Source: Akkermansia muciniphila | Lineage (GTDB): Bacteria; Verrucomicrobiota; Verrucomicrobiia; Verrucomicrobiales; V1-33 | NCBI GenBank assembly: GCA_945900785.1 | Contig: CAMDJM010000021.1 | Span: forward strand, 1 to 64,000 | Direction: 5' to 3' | Length of the DNA stretch: 64,000 nucleotides | Shown here: in pieces, positions 32,526 to 41,214 of the stretch | Layout: every line of letters begins with the position of its first letter | Numbering within the stretch: position 1 is the stretch's first letter | Translations under genes and position numbers: made by a program | The notes under the pieces: generated by a model | Told to the model about the DNA's origin: nothing | The model's database searches: none | The model's input: the letters and a program-made list of their open reading frames with translations, nothing else

Positions 32526-32557
32526 AAAAATGGAGGAAGCCCTGGGGCTTCCTCCAT
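32526..32557 (-). terminator. Rho-independent terminator between the small lipoprotein gene and lpxR
   Basis: On the minus strand ATGGAGGAAGCCC and GGGCTTCCTCCAT form a perfect 13-bp stem with a 2-base loop, followed by TTTTTCAT. It stops transcription coming from the lipoprotein gene and lies 35 bp before the lpxR start. Confidence 0.85.
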
Positions 32558-32603
32558 GGAAGTGACAGGGGATACCCGCCGCTGGATTTAGCTGCCAGTT
32601 TGA

Positions 32604-32801
32604 CTACTGGGCGGTAACAGAACGGGTATCCGTCGAGGAGGAAACTGCTGGGGCCATCCCACCGGTGTTGTAACTGGAACTGGTGTGACGGGAGCTTTCG
32701 GTGACCGTGGTCGGCTCTGGCTTCACCACCGTTGTGGTGGAACAGCTGGAGAAAATGAGGGCAGCGATGCTGACTAAAATAGTTTGGATAATAGTTTTCA
32801 T
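32604..32801 (-). CDS. Small Ser/Thr-rich lipoprotein
   Basis: 65 residues: MKTIIQTILVSIAALIFSSC is a good lipoprotein signal with the lipobox FSSC. The mature part is rich in Ser and Thr (STTTVVKPEPTTVTESS) with no folded domain apparent. Likely a lipid-anchored envelope peptide of unknown role. A strong terminator follows, so it forms its own transcription unit. Confidence 0.75.
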   Translation of the reverse strand: MKTIIQTILVSIAALIFSSCSTTTVVKPEPTTVTESSRHTSSSYNTGGMAPAVSSSTDTRSVTAQ

Positions 32802-33440
32802 AGGTTGGTCACGGTTTGGTTTTTTGGGGGGATGCTAAAAACCGGCCGCAGGACGGCAGGTTCTACTTGATTCCTTTTGCAGAAGCAATGCCAGAGCCCC
32901 AAGGACACTCGCAACCTGTTGATTGTTAATCAATTTCGCATCCTGCCCATTCTGAATCAGCTGGGCCTTTGGTGGCAAAGTGCGGCACAGCCTCGGCCGC
33001 TGTGGCGAAATGCCTCCCCCGAAGCAGATGCCTGGGCCGGCTGCCGCGCTTCTTTGGATCAGCGGCAGCTCCGACGAGCTGGAGGCGCTTTCCGCATCAT
33101 TTCCCGGACACCCGCAGATCCTGGACTGGACCCAGCACGAAGGCCGGCACTGGACCGGATGTGCTGCTCAAAACCGCAGCGTCCCGGCGATCTGCACGAA
33201 GTCACTCTGGGGTGATGCGCCGGTGTTATTTACAAAACTGCCGGGGAAGAAATGCGTTGACATAGGCGGCTTTCTGTCATCCCCCTCCAAGGGCGTGTCA
33301 AAGTCTATTTGAAGGAACCGATCAGGCGCTCAGCTTCATCTGCCTGCTGCGCAGCCGGGCTTGCTGCCGCCTGTTTGGCGGACTACCAGACCATGACGCC
33401 AGCCTCGCGGCAGGATGCGTTCCCTTGGATCACCCTCATC
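32802..33440 (+). other. Region upstream of modA, without a supported gene
   Basis: An open frame (32980-33312) encodes ordinary-looking residues (ALSASFPGHPQILDWTQHEG) but matches no family I know and overlaps other frames of equal quality; it may be a gene fragment. The last 130 bp before modA must hold its promoter. I could not find a ModE-type palindrome, nor convincingly trace a molybdenum-cofactor riboswitch. Confidence 0.35.
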
Positions 33441-34226
33441 ATGACACGGTTCACCTTCATCATCCTTTCCGGTGCAATGCTGCTGGCTGGCTGCCGGCCA
33501 CCACCCAAACCAGCGGGCACGACCCTGACCATCGCCGTGGCTTCCAGTGTGCAGTTCGCCATGGAGGATCTCATCAGGGAATACCACGCGGTCATCCCTG
33601 AAGTGACGGTCAATGCGGTGTATGGCGCATCGGGCACTTTCTTTGCGCAGATCCAGAACCAAGCCCCCTTCGATCTTTTCCTTGCGGCGGACCTGGATTA
33701 CCCTGGCAAGCTGGCAAAGGCGGGATTCGCGCTGGATGGCGCGGTCTCGCCCTATGCCGTCGGCGGACTCGTGCTGTGGGTGCCTAAGGCTTCGCCGCTC
33801 GACGTGGAACGGCTAGGCATTCAAACTCTGGCTGATCCGGCGGTGAAGAAAATCGCCATCGCCAATCCAAAGCTGGCTCCTTACGGTTCGGCAGCCGTCG
33901 CGGCGATGCAGGCGCTCAGAGTTGATGAGCAGGCGGAGCTAAAACTTGTGCTGGGTGAAAACATCAGCCAAACGGCGCTATTTGTGGAGAGCGGCGCGGC
34001 GGATATCGGTTTCCTTGCGCTTTCCCATGCAGTGTCGGACAGGATGAAGGACAAAGGCCGTTATTGGGAAGTGCCCGCAGAGGCCTTTCCCGCCATTGGG
34101 CAGGGGCTGGTCATCCTCAAAAGCTCGCCAAATGCTGCTGCCGCGCTTGCCTTCCGGGAGTTCATCCTGAGTGATGCCGCAGGCCGGGTGCTGCAACGGT
34201 ATGGTTTCAAGCTGCCGGGGAAATAA
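33441..34226 (+). CDS. modA: ModA, periplasmic molybdate-binding lipoprotein
   Basis: 261 residues from the Met at 33441: MTRFTFIILSGAMLLAGC is a lipoprotein signal (lipobox LAGC). LTIAVASSVQFAMEDLI, YGASGTFFAQIQNQAPFDLFLAADLDYP and the late QGLVILKSS are classic ModA, with Ser/Ala residues that cradle the oxyanion. It delivers molybdate or tungstate to ModBC. Modal binding proteins are often soluble; this one seems lipid-anchored. The ORF track extends to 33309, but that stretch is not signal-like. modB starts 6 bp downstream, so modABC is one operon. Confidence 0.93.
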   Translation: MTRFTFIILSGAMLLAGCRPPPKPAGTTLTIAVASSVQFAMEDLIREYHAVIPEVTVNAVYGASGTFFAQIQNQAPFDLFLAADLDYPGKLAKAGFALDGAVSPYAVGGLVLWVPKASPLDVERLGIQTLADPAVKKIAIANPKLAPYGSAAVAAMQALRVDEQAELKLVLGENISQTALFVESGAADIGFLALSHAVSDRMKDKGRYWEVPAEAFPAIGQGLVILKSSPNAAAALAFREFILSDAAGRVLQRYGFKLPGK

Positions 34227-34232
34227 GCTATT

Positions 34233-34907
34233 ATGGACTGGCAAGCCATCAGCCTCAGCCTGCGGCTCTCCGCCTGCACCACGGTCATTCTCATCGGGCT
34301 CGGTCTGCCGCTGGCATGGTGGCTGGCGAACACCCGCTGGCGCTGGCGTTTTCTCGCCGAGGCCGTGGTGGCCTTGCCGTTGGTGTTGCCGCCGACTGTG
34401 CTCGGTTTTTATGTGCTGATGGCCATCAGCCCGCACAGTCCCCTGGGACAGTTTTATGAATCGTTATTCGGTCAACGGCTGCCCTTTTCCTTTCAGGGAC
34501 TGCTGATTGCCTCGGTGCTCTACAGCCTGCCGTTTGCGGTGCAGCCCTTCATGGGTGCCTTTGCCACGGTGGACCGCCGCATGATCGAGGCCTCATGGTG
34601 CCTTGGCGTGAGCGGCTTCGGCACCTTCCGCCGGGTGGTGCTTCCCCTGGCATGGCCGGGCGTGCTGGCCGGCATCGTGCTTTGTTTTGCCCACACCATG
34701 GGGGAGTTCGGCGTGGTGCTCATGGTCGGGGGCAATTTGCCCGGCGTCACCCGCACCATCTCCGTCTCGATTTACGATGAAGTGCAGGCGCTGAACTATG
34801 ACGCCGCGCATCAAACCGCGCTGGCAATGCTGTTTTTCTCCTTCCTGGTGCTCTCCCTAACTTACGCCCTGCAGCGCCGGCTGCTCCAGCCATGGCCGAC
34901 ACGCTAA
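34233..34907 (+). CDS. modB: ModB, molybdate ABC transporter permease
   Basis: 224 residues with five to six membrane helices and the permease EAA-type loop (ASWCLGVSGFGTFRRVVLPLAWPGVLAG) that contacts ModC. The MGEFGVVLMVGGNLPGVTRTISVSIYDEVQ segment is diagnostic of ModB. Size is normal. Its 3' end overlaps modC by 16 bp, giving tight coupling. It forms the dimeric inner-membrane channel for molybdate. Confidence 0.94.
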   Translation: MDWQAISLSLRLSACTTVILIGLGLPLAWWLANTRWRWRFLAEAVVALPLVLPPTVLGFYVLMAISPHSPLGQFYESLFGQRLPFSFQGLLIASVLYSLPFAVQPFMGAFATVDRRMIEASWCLGVSGFGTFRRVVLPLAWPGVLAGIVLCFAHTMGEFGVVLMVGGNLPGVTRTISVSIYDEVQALNYDAAHQTALAMLFFSFLVLSLTYALQRRLLQPWPTR

Positions 34908-35554
34908 CAGCAGACTTCCGCATCACCCATCCCCGCGGCCCGACCATCCATGGCGCGCTGGAGATGCCCGCCCTGCGGCACAGCATCACCGTGCTTTCCG
35001 GCCCCTCCGGCTGCGGCAAAACCACTATCCTCCGCTGTCTGGCCGGACTGGATCGACCGGACCAGGGGCGCATCCGGTTTGGTGAGAAAGTGTGGTTTGA
35101 TGCCGATAGCAAAACGCACCTCACGCCGCAGGAGCGCGGCATCGGACTGGTGTTTCAGGACTATGCGCTCTTTCCCCATCTCAACGTGGAGGAAAACATC
35201 GCGTATGGACTGCATGCGTTGGCAAAACACGAACGCCAGACCCGCGTGGATGAAATCATGCAGCGCTTCGGACTTAATGAGCAGCGCCTGCGCCGGCCCC
35301 GCCAAATCTCCGGCGGCCAGCAGCAGCGGGCCGCCCTCGCGCGGGCGCTGGTCACCCAACCCCGCCTGCTCCTCCTAGACGAACCGCTCTCCGCGCTGGA
35401 CACCGGACTGCGCCACGACCTGCGCGAAGAGCTGCGCCTTCATCTCAAGGCACTGGACATTCCCGTCGTGCTGGTCACGCATGACGAAGCTGAGGCGCAG
35501 TTGCTGGCAGACCAAGCGGTCAGGATGCAGCCTTCCGGGATGAACAGAAGCTGA
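34892..35554 (+). CDS. modC: ModC, molybdate ABC transporter ATPase (short form)
   Basis: 220 residues: Walker A SGPSGCGKTTIL, Q-loop VFQDYALFPHL, signature ISGGQQQRAALARAL, Walker B LLLDEPLSALD and switch His VTHDEAEA. The usual C-terminal MOP/TOBE domain (about 120 residues that bind molybdate and regulate transport) is missing. The gene ends cleanly at 35554, so this is a naturally short ModC instead of a cut one. It overlaps modB. The absence of a MOP domain implies no direct trans-inhibition by molybdate. Confidence 0.9.
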   Translation: MADTLTADFRITHPRGPTIHGALEMPALRHSITVLSGPSGCGKTTILRCLAGLDRPDQGRIRFGEKVWFDADSKTHLTPQERGIGLVFQDYALFPHLNVEENIAYGLHALAKHERQTRVDEIMQRFGLNEQRLRRPRQISGGQQQRAALARALVTQPRLLLLDEPLSALDTGLRHDLREELRLHLKALDIPVVLVTHDEAEAQLLADQAVRMQPSGMNRS

Positions 35555-35689
35555 TTTTGAAAAACCGCCGGAAACTTTCCGCGCCGGAAGTTGCAGAACG
35601 GAGTGCAAGGCAGCGCCGCAAAGCCGGGCCACCTGTTCAACATACAACCTCCCACATCCACGAACACCAACAATCCAGTCATCCTGGCC

Positions 35690-37052
35690 ATGGGCCTGCT
35701 CTGCACGGCCGTGCTGCCTGCCACCGCGCAAAACCGGAACACCGTTACGCTCTTCCACGTCAATCATGGTGCCGGGTGCACTGAAGTCACCGCCTCCGGG
35801 GACTACGCCTATGTGGCCCGGGGCGCTGCGGGCATTGAGGTGGTGAAAATCGCCGGGGCCGGGGCTCCGCTGCGGGTCGGCACGATCCGGCCGTATTTAG
35901 GCCAGGGGAATATCTGCATTACCGATGTGCAGGCGGTGGGAAATACGCTATACGCCAGCAATGACGTGCCCAACGGCGGACCCGTGCCGCACACGGGGCT
36001 GTTCATTTTTGACCTGGCCACCAGTCCGGTTGCCCCAGCCATAAGCGGCACTATCACCTGGGGGGCGGGGCCGCTTTATCATCTCGCCGGCAGCGTGCAT
36101 AACTTCTGTGTGGATGTCATAGCGGGCCGCTCCTATGCCTATCTGGCCTCCGCGATCAGCAATGAAGTGGTGGTCTTCGATGTGACCAATCCAGCGTTGC
36201 CGGAGTTCAAGGACCTGCTCCGCCCCCCCCCCGGCCTCCCCGGGCTTTTCCCGCGGATCGGTGCATGATGTGGCGGTGAAAAACGGGAAGTGCGTTTCCA
36301 CCTGGGCCACCGGTGGATTTGTCATCCATGATGTCAGCAATATCGCGGGCAGCTACCTTGATCTGCAGGCCGGGGAATTTGTCAGCGCAGTGAGCCTGAT
36401 CAACTACACCACCTATCCGAACGCGCTGGTCTATCATGCGGCATTTTCTAAAGACGGAAATACCCTCCTCACGGTGGATGGCCGTTACTACAATGGCTGC
36501 CGCAGTTGGGATCTGTCCAGCATCACCACCCCGATGGTGCCCCTCGTGCAGACCGGCAGTTTCACCAGCGGATCCACTGACTTCATGCATAATATCCACG
36601 TGGCTGGCAAGTATGTTTACCTTTCCAACTTCATGGATGGCTGCCGGATCGTGGAACTGCGGCCCGGCGGACTGCTCCGTGAAATGGGCCGCTATGATAC
36701 CACGCCTACGGTAGGTGGCGCAGGATCGTCCGGGGTCTGGGGCGTCTTCGTTGCGGGACAGAAGGTGCTGCTGGGCGACACCGCGCTGGGTCTCGTCGCC
36801 GTGGACTTCAAGGACACCATCAGCGTTCCTCTGGCGGAATGGAAACAGAGCACCCGGACCCTGACATTGCAAAGCACCAGCACCACCGCCCCTCCGGTGG
36901 GACTCAGCGTGGCTGGATTTGGACCCATGACCTAGAATGTGAATACAGGCCGGTATCAGTTGGTGCTGGGCCAGGTCTACAGCAATCCAGTCAGTGTGAC
37001 CGTGCTCTCCGACATCGGGGGCCGGCAGGTGGCCAGTGTCCGCCGCCGGTAG
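35690..37052 (+). pseudogene. Secreted LVIVD/beta-propeller-like protein, broken by a C-tract slip and a TAG
   Basis: Two frames (ORFs ending at 36268 and 36935) join if the C10 run at 36223-36232 is read as nine Cs, giving SRGSVHDVAVKNGKCVSTW without a break. The protein then shows repeated blade motifs such as YAYVARGAAGIEVV and FVIHDVSNIAGSYLDL, and a signal-like N-terminus (MGLLCTAVLPATAQ). A second lesion, TAG at 36933-36935, interrupts a frame that continues NVNTGRYQLVLGQVY to the true end at TAG 37050-37052. LVIVD-type propellers are usually surface or extracellular. It follows modC closely but is unrelated in function. Confidence 0.65.
36223..36232. repeat. C10 homopolymer tract inside the LVIVD-type gene
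   Basis: Ten consecutive Cs (cg-cccccccccc-gg) lie at the exact point where the reading frame is lost. Removing one C restores it. Confidence 0.9.
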
Positions 37053-37223
37053 GTGGGCCCTTTCCTTGATCCCTTTTGATGGCCAGGCCGGGAAGGCATG
37101 GCGGGAGATCCCTGGGATTTCCTGTCAGCCTTCCCGGCCTTTCGTTTGGTGGGGCGATTCCGGCAAACCGCCGCTTGCACGCCTGGGAGGGCAGGGGAAA
37201 CTGGCAGGCTCTCCGCCGATCCC

Positions 37224-37697
37224 ATGTCCTATCGCTATCTCCACCGCCGCCGGGTGCTCTTTTCAGAGACCGATCTGGCTGGGATTGCGCATTTTTCGAA
37301 CTTTTTCCGGTGGATGGAGGAAGCGGAGCATGCCTTTTACCGCTCTCTTGGACTATCCGTGCATCCCCGGCAGCATGGCATCACGGATACCAGCACGGGA
37401 TGGCCGCGGCTGAAGGCCTCAGCGGAATACCGGCTGCCCCTTCAGTTTGAAGAGGAATTTGAGGTGGAGCTGCTGGTGGCGGAAATGCGGTCCAAGGCGA
37501 TCCGCTACGAGCTGAAATTCTGGAAGATGCCCGATGATCCCCCCGCCAGAAAGCTGGCCGCCCGGGGGGAATTGGTGGTGGTAGCGGTGCAGGCCACGCC
37601 TGGCACGCGGGAAATGCAGGCCCGGGCGATCCCTGACGACTTTCGTGAACGTATCTCCTGTGCTCCGGCTGAATTGCTGCAGGCCCCTCCTTCCTGA
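37224..37697 (+). CDS. Hotdog-fold acyl-CoA thioesterase (YbgC/4-HBT-like)
   Basis: 157 residues from the Met at 37224. LFSETDLAGIAHFSNFFRWMEEAEHAFYRSLGL is the 4-hydroxybenzoyl-CoA thioesterase signature, with the catalytic Asp and the acyl-CoA-binding helix. The downstream strands end in ELVVVAVQATPGTREMQARAIP. It hydrolyses an acyl- or aroyl-CoA; DHNA-CoA for menaquinone is one possibility. It heads a run of same-direction genes reaching DUF58. The ORF track starts it at 37098, inside unrelated sequence. Confidence 0.85.
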   Translation: MSYRYLHRRRVLFSETDLAGIAHFSNFFRWMEEAEHAFYRSLGLSVHPRQHGITDTSTGWPRLKASAEYRLPLQFEEEFEVELLVAEMRSKAIRYELKFWKMPDDPPARKLAARGELVVVAVQATPGTREMQARAIPDDFRERISCAPAELLQAPPS

Positions 37698-37731
37698 AAA
37701 CCACCCAACCATCCCCGTGAATTCCCTCAAA

Positions 37732-38379
37732 ATGAATACTACCGCATTAAGTTATGCCCTTGGCACCGTCATCTGCTGGGGCCTTTACAGCGTGCTGCTG
37801 CACAAGGGCAGCCAATTGATGACGCTCGCGGGAAATCCGGATATGGGCTCCCGCATGAAGGCCTTTTTGCTGGTGGGGGTGGCCTATTTTGTGGTGGGTA
37901 TCGTGGGCCCCATGGTGATGATGAAACTCAAAGGCACCCCGCTGAACTTCCCCACGGGCGGTGTGGTTTGGAGTTTTGTGGCTGGTCTGGCCGGGGCCAT
38001 CGGGGCTTACTTTTTGCTGATGGCCCTGAGTTCCGGCACTTCGCCGATGGAATCCAAGGCCCTCGTGCTGCTGGTGCCCGCGATTGTTTTTGCCGGTGCC
38101 CCTATCGTAAATGCGGTGGTGAGTATCACCAAGGATGGCGTCTGGGGGCAAACCCACTGGCAGTTTTACGCCGGCATTATTCTGGCGGCAGCAGGCGTGG
38201 CCATGGTAATGCAATACCGTCCGCTGGCCACACCGGCTGGGGCTCCAAAACCTGCCCCCGCTCCCATGCCAGCCGCCATTTCCGGGCCGATTGCGCCATT
38301 TCCTTCCCTAATTTTCCCCGTTCCACCGTTAGCGCCGGGTTATGTGGATGTGACCACCCGCACCTGGAGAGTCAGCTAG
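37732..38379 (+). CDS. DMT-like membrane protein of unknown substrate
   Basis: 215 residues from the Met at 37732 with about five to six membrane helices (TALSYALGTVICWGLYSVLL, VAYFVVGIVGPMVMM, LAGAIGAYFLLMALSSG, LLVPAIVFAGAPIVNAVV, FYAGIILAAAGVAMVM) and a Pro/Ala-rich cytoplasmic tail. The pattern of alternating short helices and a TSPMESKALVLL loop recalls EamA/DMT-superfamily transporters, but it is only about one and a half repeats long. The substrate cannot be inferred. It sits between the thioesterase and PaaK-like genes. Confidence 0.6.
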   Translation: MNTTALSYALGTVICWGLYSVLLHKGSQLMTLAGNPDMGSRMKAFLLVGVAYFVVGIVGPMVMMKLKGTPLNFPTGGVVWSFVAGLAGAIGAYFLLMALSSGTSPMESKALVLLVPAIVFAGAPIVNAVVSITKDGVWGQTHWQFYAGIILAAAGVAMVMQYRPLATPAGAPKPAPAPMPAAISGPIAPFPSLIFPVPPLAPGYVDVTTRTWRVS

Positions 38380-38431
38380 GTTTTCCAAGCCCCGGTCCTG
38401 TTATCCCTGCCACCTCCCCTCCCCGACCCGC

Positions 38432-39712
38432 GTGCTGCGCAGCGAAGAGATAGAACGGTTCCGCCCCGTCATCCGGCAGCGGCAATGGGAGCGGCTGCGT
38501 GCCCTGCTGGACACGGTGCAGACCACCAATCCCTTCCACCGGAAGCGGCTGATGAATATGTCAGCGGCCATTTCCCTGGAGGATTTCGTGCGGCGCTGTC
38601 CGCTCATGACCAAGCGGCTGCTGGTGCAGGACCGGGAGAACTTCCCACCCTATGGCTCGAACCATACCTATCCTTTGGAAAACTATACCCGGTTTTGCCA
38701 GACCAGCGGCACCACGGGGCCACCCCTGACCTGGCTGGACAGCCGGGATGACTGGGAAGGCATGCTGAATCTTTGGCAGGAAATTTTCGGGGCCTTTGGC
38801 ATCGAGCCCGGCGAGGACCGGCTGTTTTTCCCCTTTTCGTTTGGACCGTTTTTGGGATTTTGGACCGCCTTTGAAGCCGCCAGCCGCGTGGGCTGTCTGG
38901 TCATTCCCGGCGGCGGCATGAGCACCAATGCCCGTCTGCAGCTGATGCACGGGCACGGCGTGACGGTGATCTGCACCACGCCGACCTACGCGCTGCATCT
39001 TGGGGAGACGAAGGAGCAAAGCGGGGAATTGCGTCAGGGACCCTGGGCCTTGAAAAAAATCATCGTCGCCGGTGAACCCGGCGGCAGTCAGCCGGAAATC
39101 CGCGCCCGCATTGAAGCCCTCTGGCCGGGAGCCCACGTGCTGGATCATCACGGCCTGACAGAAACAGGTCCGGTCAGTTATCAGGACCCGGAGGACGCCG
39201 GCCGGCTGCGGGTGATGGAGGAGGCCTATTTTGCGGAGATCCTCGACCCGGCGACGGGCCACGAAGTGCTGGAAGGCAGCACCGGGGAGCTGGTGCTCAG
39301 CACCCTGCACCGGCTGGGCAGCCCCATGCTGCGCTACCGCACCGGGGATCTGGTGAGGAAACGTTATGCCGCCGATGGCGGACTCTGCCTGGAAGGCGGC
39401 ATCCTCGGCCGGCTGGACGACATGATCTGTGTGCGTGGCGTGAATATTTACCCCACCGCCGTGGATGCGGTGCTGCGCCGTTTTCCCGAGGTGGTGGAAT
39501 ATCAGGTCCGGGAAATCCGGGCCGGTGCCCTGCTGGATTTGAAAATTGTGGTGGAAGTGCCGCTGACGGTGCGGGATGTTTCGGTATCCGGGCGCATCGC
39601 GCTGGCCTTGCGGGATGCTTTTCAATTGCGTATGGAAGTCGAGGTGGTGCCGCAGGGCACGCTGCCCCGCTTCGAATTCAAAGCCCGCCGCTGGATCAAG
39701 GAACTACCATGA
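38432..39712 (+). CDS. PaaK-like acyl-CoA/AMP-forming ligase
   Basis: 426 residues starting at GTG. Adenylate-forming motifs are present: CQTSGTTGPPLTW (P-loop) near residue 90, GEPGGSQPEIRARIE, HHGLTETGPVSYQD, and RYRTGDLVRKR...GRLDDMICVRGVNIYP near 310-335, as in phenylacetate-CoA ligases. There is no phenylacetate pathway nearby, so the acyl substrate is unknown. Its TGA overlaps the LolD-like ATPase start by 4 bp, which is unusual and suggests joint expression. The upstream thioesterase hints at a CoA-linked acyl pathway. Confidence 0.85.
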   Translation: MLRSEEIERFRPVIRQRQWERLRALLDTVQTTNPFHRKRLMNMSAAISLEDFVRRCPLMTKRLLVQDRENFPPYGSNHTYPLENYTRFCQTSGTTGPPLTWLDSRDDWEGMLNLWQEIFGAFGIEPGEDRLFFPFSFGPFLGFWTAFEAASRVGCLVIPGGGMSTNARLQLMHGHGVTVICTTPTYALHLGETKEQSGELRQGPWALKKIIVAGEPGGSQPEIRARIEALWPGAHVLDHHGLTETGPVSYQDPEDAGRLRVMEEAYFAEILDPATGHEVLEGSTGELVLSTLHRLGSPMLRYRTGDLVRKRYAADGGLCLEGGILGRLDDMICVRGVNIYPTAVDAVLRRFPEVVEYQVREIRAGALLDLKIVVEVPLTVRDVSVSGRIALALRDAFQLRMEVEVVPQGTLPRFEFKARRWIKELP

Positions 39713-40395
39713 TGATCGCTGAACTCTCCAATATCACCAAGACCTACCGCACTTCCCCGGAGGCACCGGAACAGCGCGTCCTGACAGGATTGAACCTGGC
39801 CATCGCGACCGGCGCGACCCTATCCATCTCCGGCCCCAGCGGCTGTGGCAAGAGCACGGTGCTGAACCTGCTGGGCACCCTGGACCAGCCGGACGCAGGC
39901 ATCGTGAAGCTTTTCGGGGAGGAAGTTCCCTACGGCAATGAGATCGCCCTGAGTGATCTGCGCGCCGAAAAACTGGGATTCATTTTTCAACTGCATCATC
40001 TGCTCCCGCAATGCACCGCGCTCGAAAACGTGCTCATCCCCACCCTCGGCGGCTCCCGGCGGCCGGATGCCGGGGAAGCCGCAGACCGGGCGAAGCGTCT
40101 TTTGAACCGGGTCGGCCTGGGAGCGCACATGGACAAAAAACCCGCCCAGCTTTCCGGCGGGGAGCGCCAGCGCGTCGCGGTGGTGCGCGCCCTGATCCGC
40201 GCTCCCGGGCTGATCCTCGCGGATGAACCCACCGGGGCCCTGGATGCCGCCAGCGCTTCGCTTCTGATCGATCTGCTATTGGATCTGAACAAGGAGGAAG
40301 GCCCTGCGCTGGTGCTGGTGACCCACGATCCAGCCCTCGCCGGGCGGATGGCGCAGAAATACCGGCTCACGGAGGGCGGCCTTTCCCTGGGCTAG
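39709..40395 (+). CDS. LolD/MacB-type ABC transporter ATPase
   Basis: 228 residues: Walker A SGPSGCGKSTVLNLLGTLD, Q-loop FIFQLHHLLPQCTALENVLIP, signature LSGGERQRVAVVRAL, Walker B LILADEPTGALD and switch His VTHDPAL. The LGFIFQLHHLLP signature is typical of LolD, which powers release of lipoproteins from the inner membrane. No LolC/E-like permease is adjacent, so it may energise a complex encoded elsewhere. It starts on ATGATG overlapping the ligase stop (4-bp overlap). Confidence 0.88.
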   Translation: MMIAELSNITKTYRTSPEAPEQRVLTGLNLAIATGATLSISGPSGCGKSTVLNLLGTLDQPDAGIVKLFGEEVPYGNEIALSDLRAEKLGFIFQLHHLLPQCTALENVLIPTLGGSRRPDAGEAADRAKRLLNRVGLGAHMDKKPAQLSGGERQRVAVVRALIRAPGLILADEPTGALDAASASLLIDLLLDLNKEEGPALVLVTHDPALAGRMAQKYRLTEGGLSLG

Positions 40396-40470
40396 AGGCA
40401 CAATCGGCGGGATCCACGCCCTCCCGGCTTGAAAAACCTGACATCCTGCCTACTGATCCTGCGATTGACC

Positions 40471-41193
40471 ATGGCTGCTCCCACTCCTGACCGCCTTGAC
40501 ACGATGCAGCGTATCGAGCTGGCGGCCGGAGTTGAGGTGGAACTGCATCCTGCCGGGCCGGTGGTGCGGGCCAAAGCGTGGCTGTTGGACGTCCTGTGGA
40601 TGGGTTTGGGATACCTGCTGGCAGGGGTGGTGGTAGCACTTTCGGCGACTGTGGGCGGAATGGAGATCGGCGGCGGGGTTTACCTGCTGTTCATGTTTTT
40701 CATGAGCTGGGGCTACCGGGTGGTTTTTGAAGTGAGGCGCGGGGCGACGCCTGGCAAAAAAAGCTGTGGCCTGAAAGTGGTGATGACGTCCGGAGCGCCG
40801 GTGACCTGGACGGCGGCGGTCCTGCGGAATCTGCTGCGGGTCGCTGACTTTTTGCCTTCGTGCTACCTGACCGGCCTCGTCTCCTGTCTGTTAAGCCGGC
40901 GGTTCCAGCGATTGGGGGATCTGGTGGCGGATACCATGGTGGTTTACCGTCAGCAGGATGCCTCCCCGGTTTTTCTGCCCCAGGAGAGTGTGCCGGTGCC
41001 GGCAGTGCCGCCAGCGGTGGCGCTCAGCTGGGAGGAACGGGCCTGCATCATCCGCTTCAACGAAAACCTGCCCATGTGGTCGGAAAGCCGCCGTGAGGAA
41101 CTGGCCGGCCAGTTGGAAGTCCTGACCGGAATGACCGGCCCGGAGGGGGTGCAGCGCCTCGCCGGCATTGGCACCTGGCTGCGCGATTCCTGA
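40471..41193 (+). CDS. RDD-family membrane protein
   Basis: 240 residues from the Met at 40471. RAKAWLLDVLWMGLGYLLAG and the RRGATPGKKSCGLKVV loop followed by LRNLLRVADFLPSCYLTGL fit the RDD domain (two Arg and Asp-Asp positions partly changed: R..D is seen, the second D is in RVAD). The family is of unknown function and, in this genomic setting, regularly accompanies SpoIIM/DUF4129/MoxR/DUF58. A cytoplasmic C-terminal tail of about 80 residues is not conserved. Co-directional and 21 bp before the SpoIIM-like gene. Confidence 0.8.
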   Translation: MAAPTPDRLDTMQRIELAAGVEVELHPAGPVVRAKAWLLDVLWMGLGYLLAGVVVALSATVGGMEIGGGVYLLFMFFMSWGYRVVFEVRRGATPGKKSCGLKVVMTSGAPVTWTAAVLRNLLRVADFLPSCYLTGLVSCLLSRRFQRLGDLVADTMVVYRQQDASPVFLPQESVPVPAVPPAVALSWEERACIIRFNENLPMWSESRREELAGQLEVLTGMTGPEGVQRLAGIGTWLRDS

Positions 41194-41214
41194 AATTCAA
41201 ACCTTCCTTTTCCA

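Noticed and set aside
31217-32617. 466-codon plus-strand ORF
   Set aside because: Antisense of the lpxR gene, whose signal peptide and LpxR motifs are clear.
31445-32801. A functional link between lpxR and the pel locus
   Set aside because: Different strand, separated by 360 bp of non-coding DNA and its own upstream terminator; nothing ties lipid A deacylation to Pel synthesis here.
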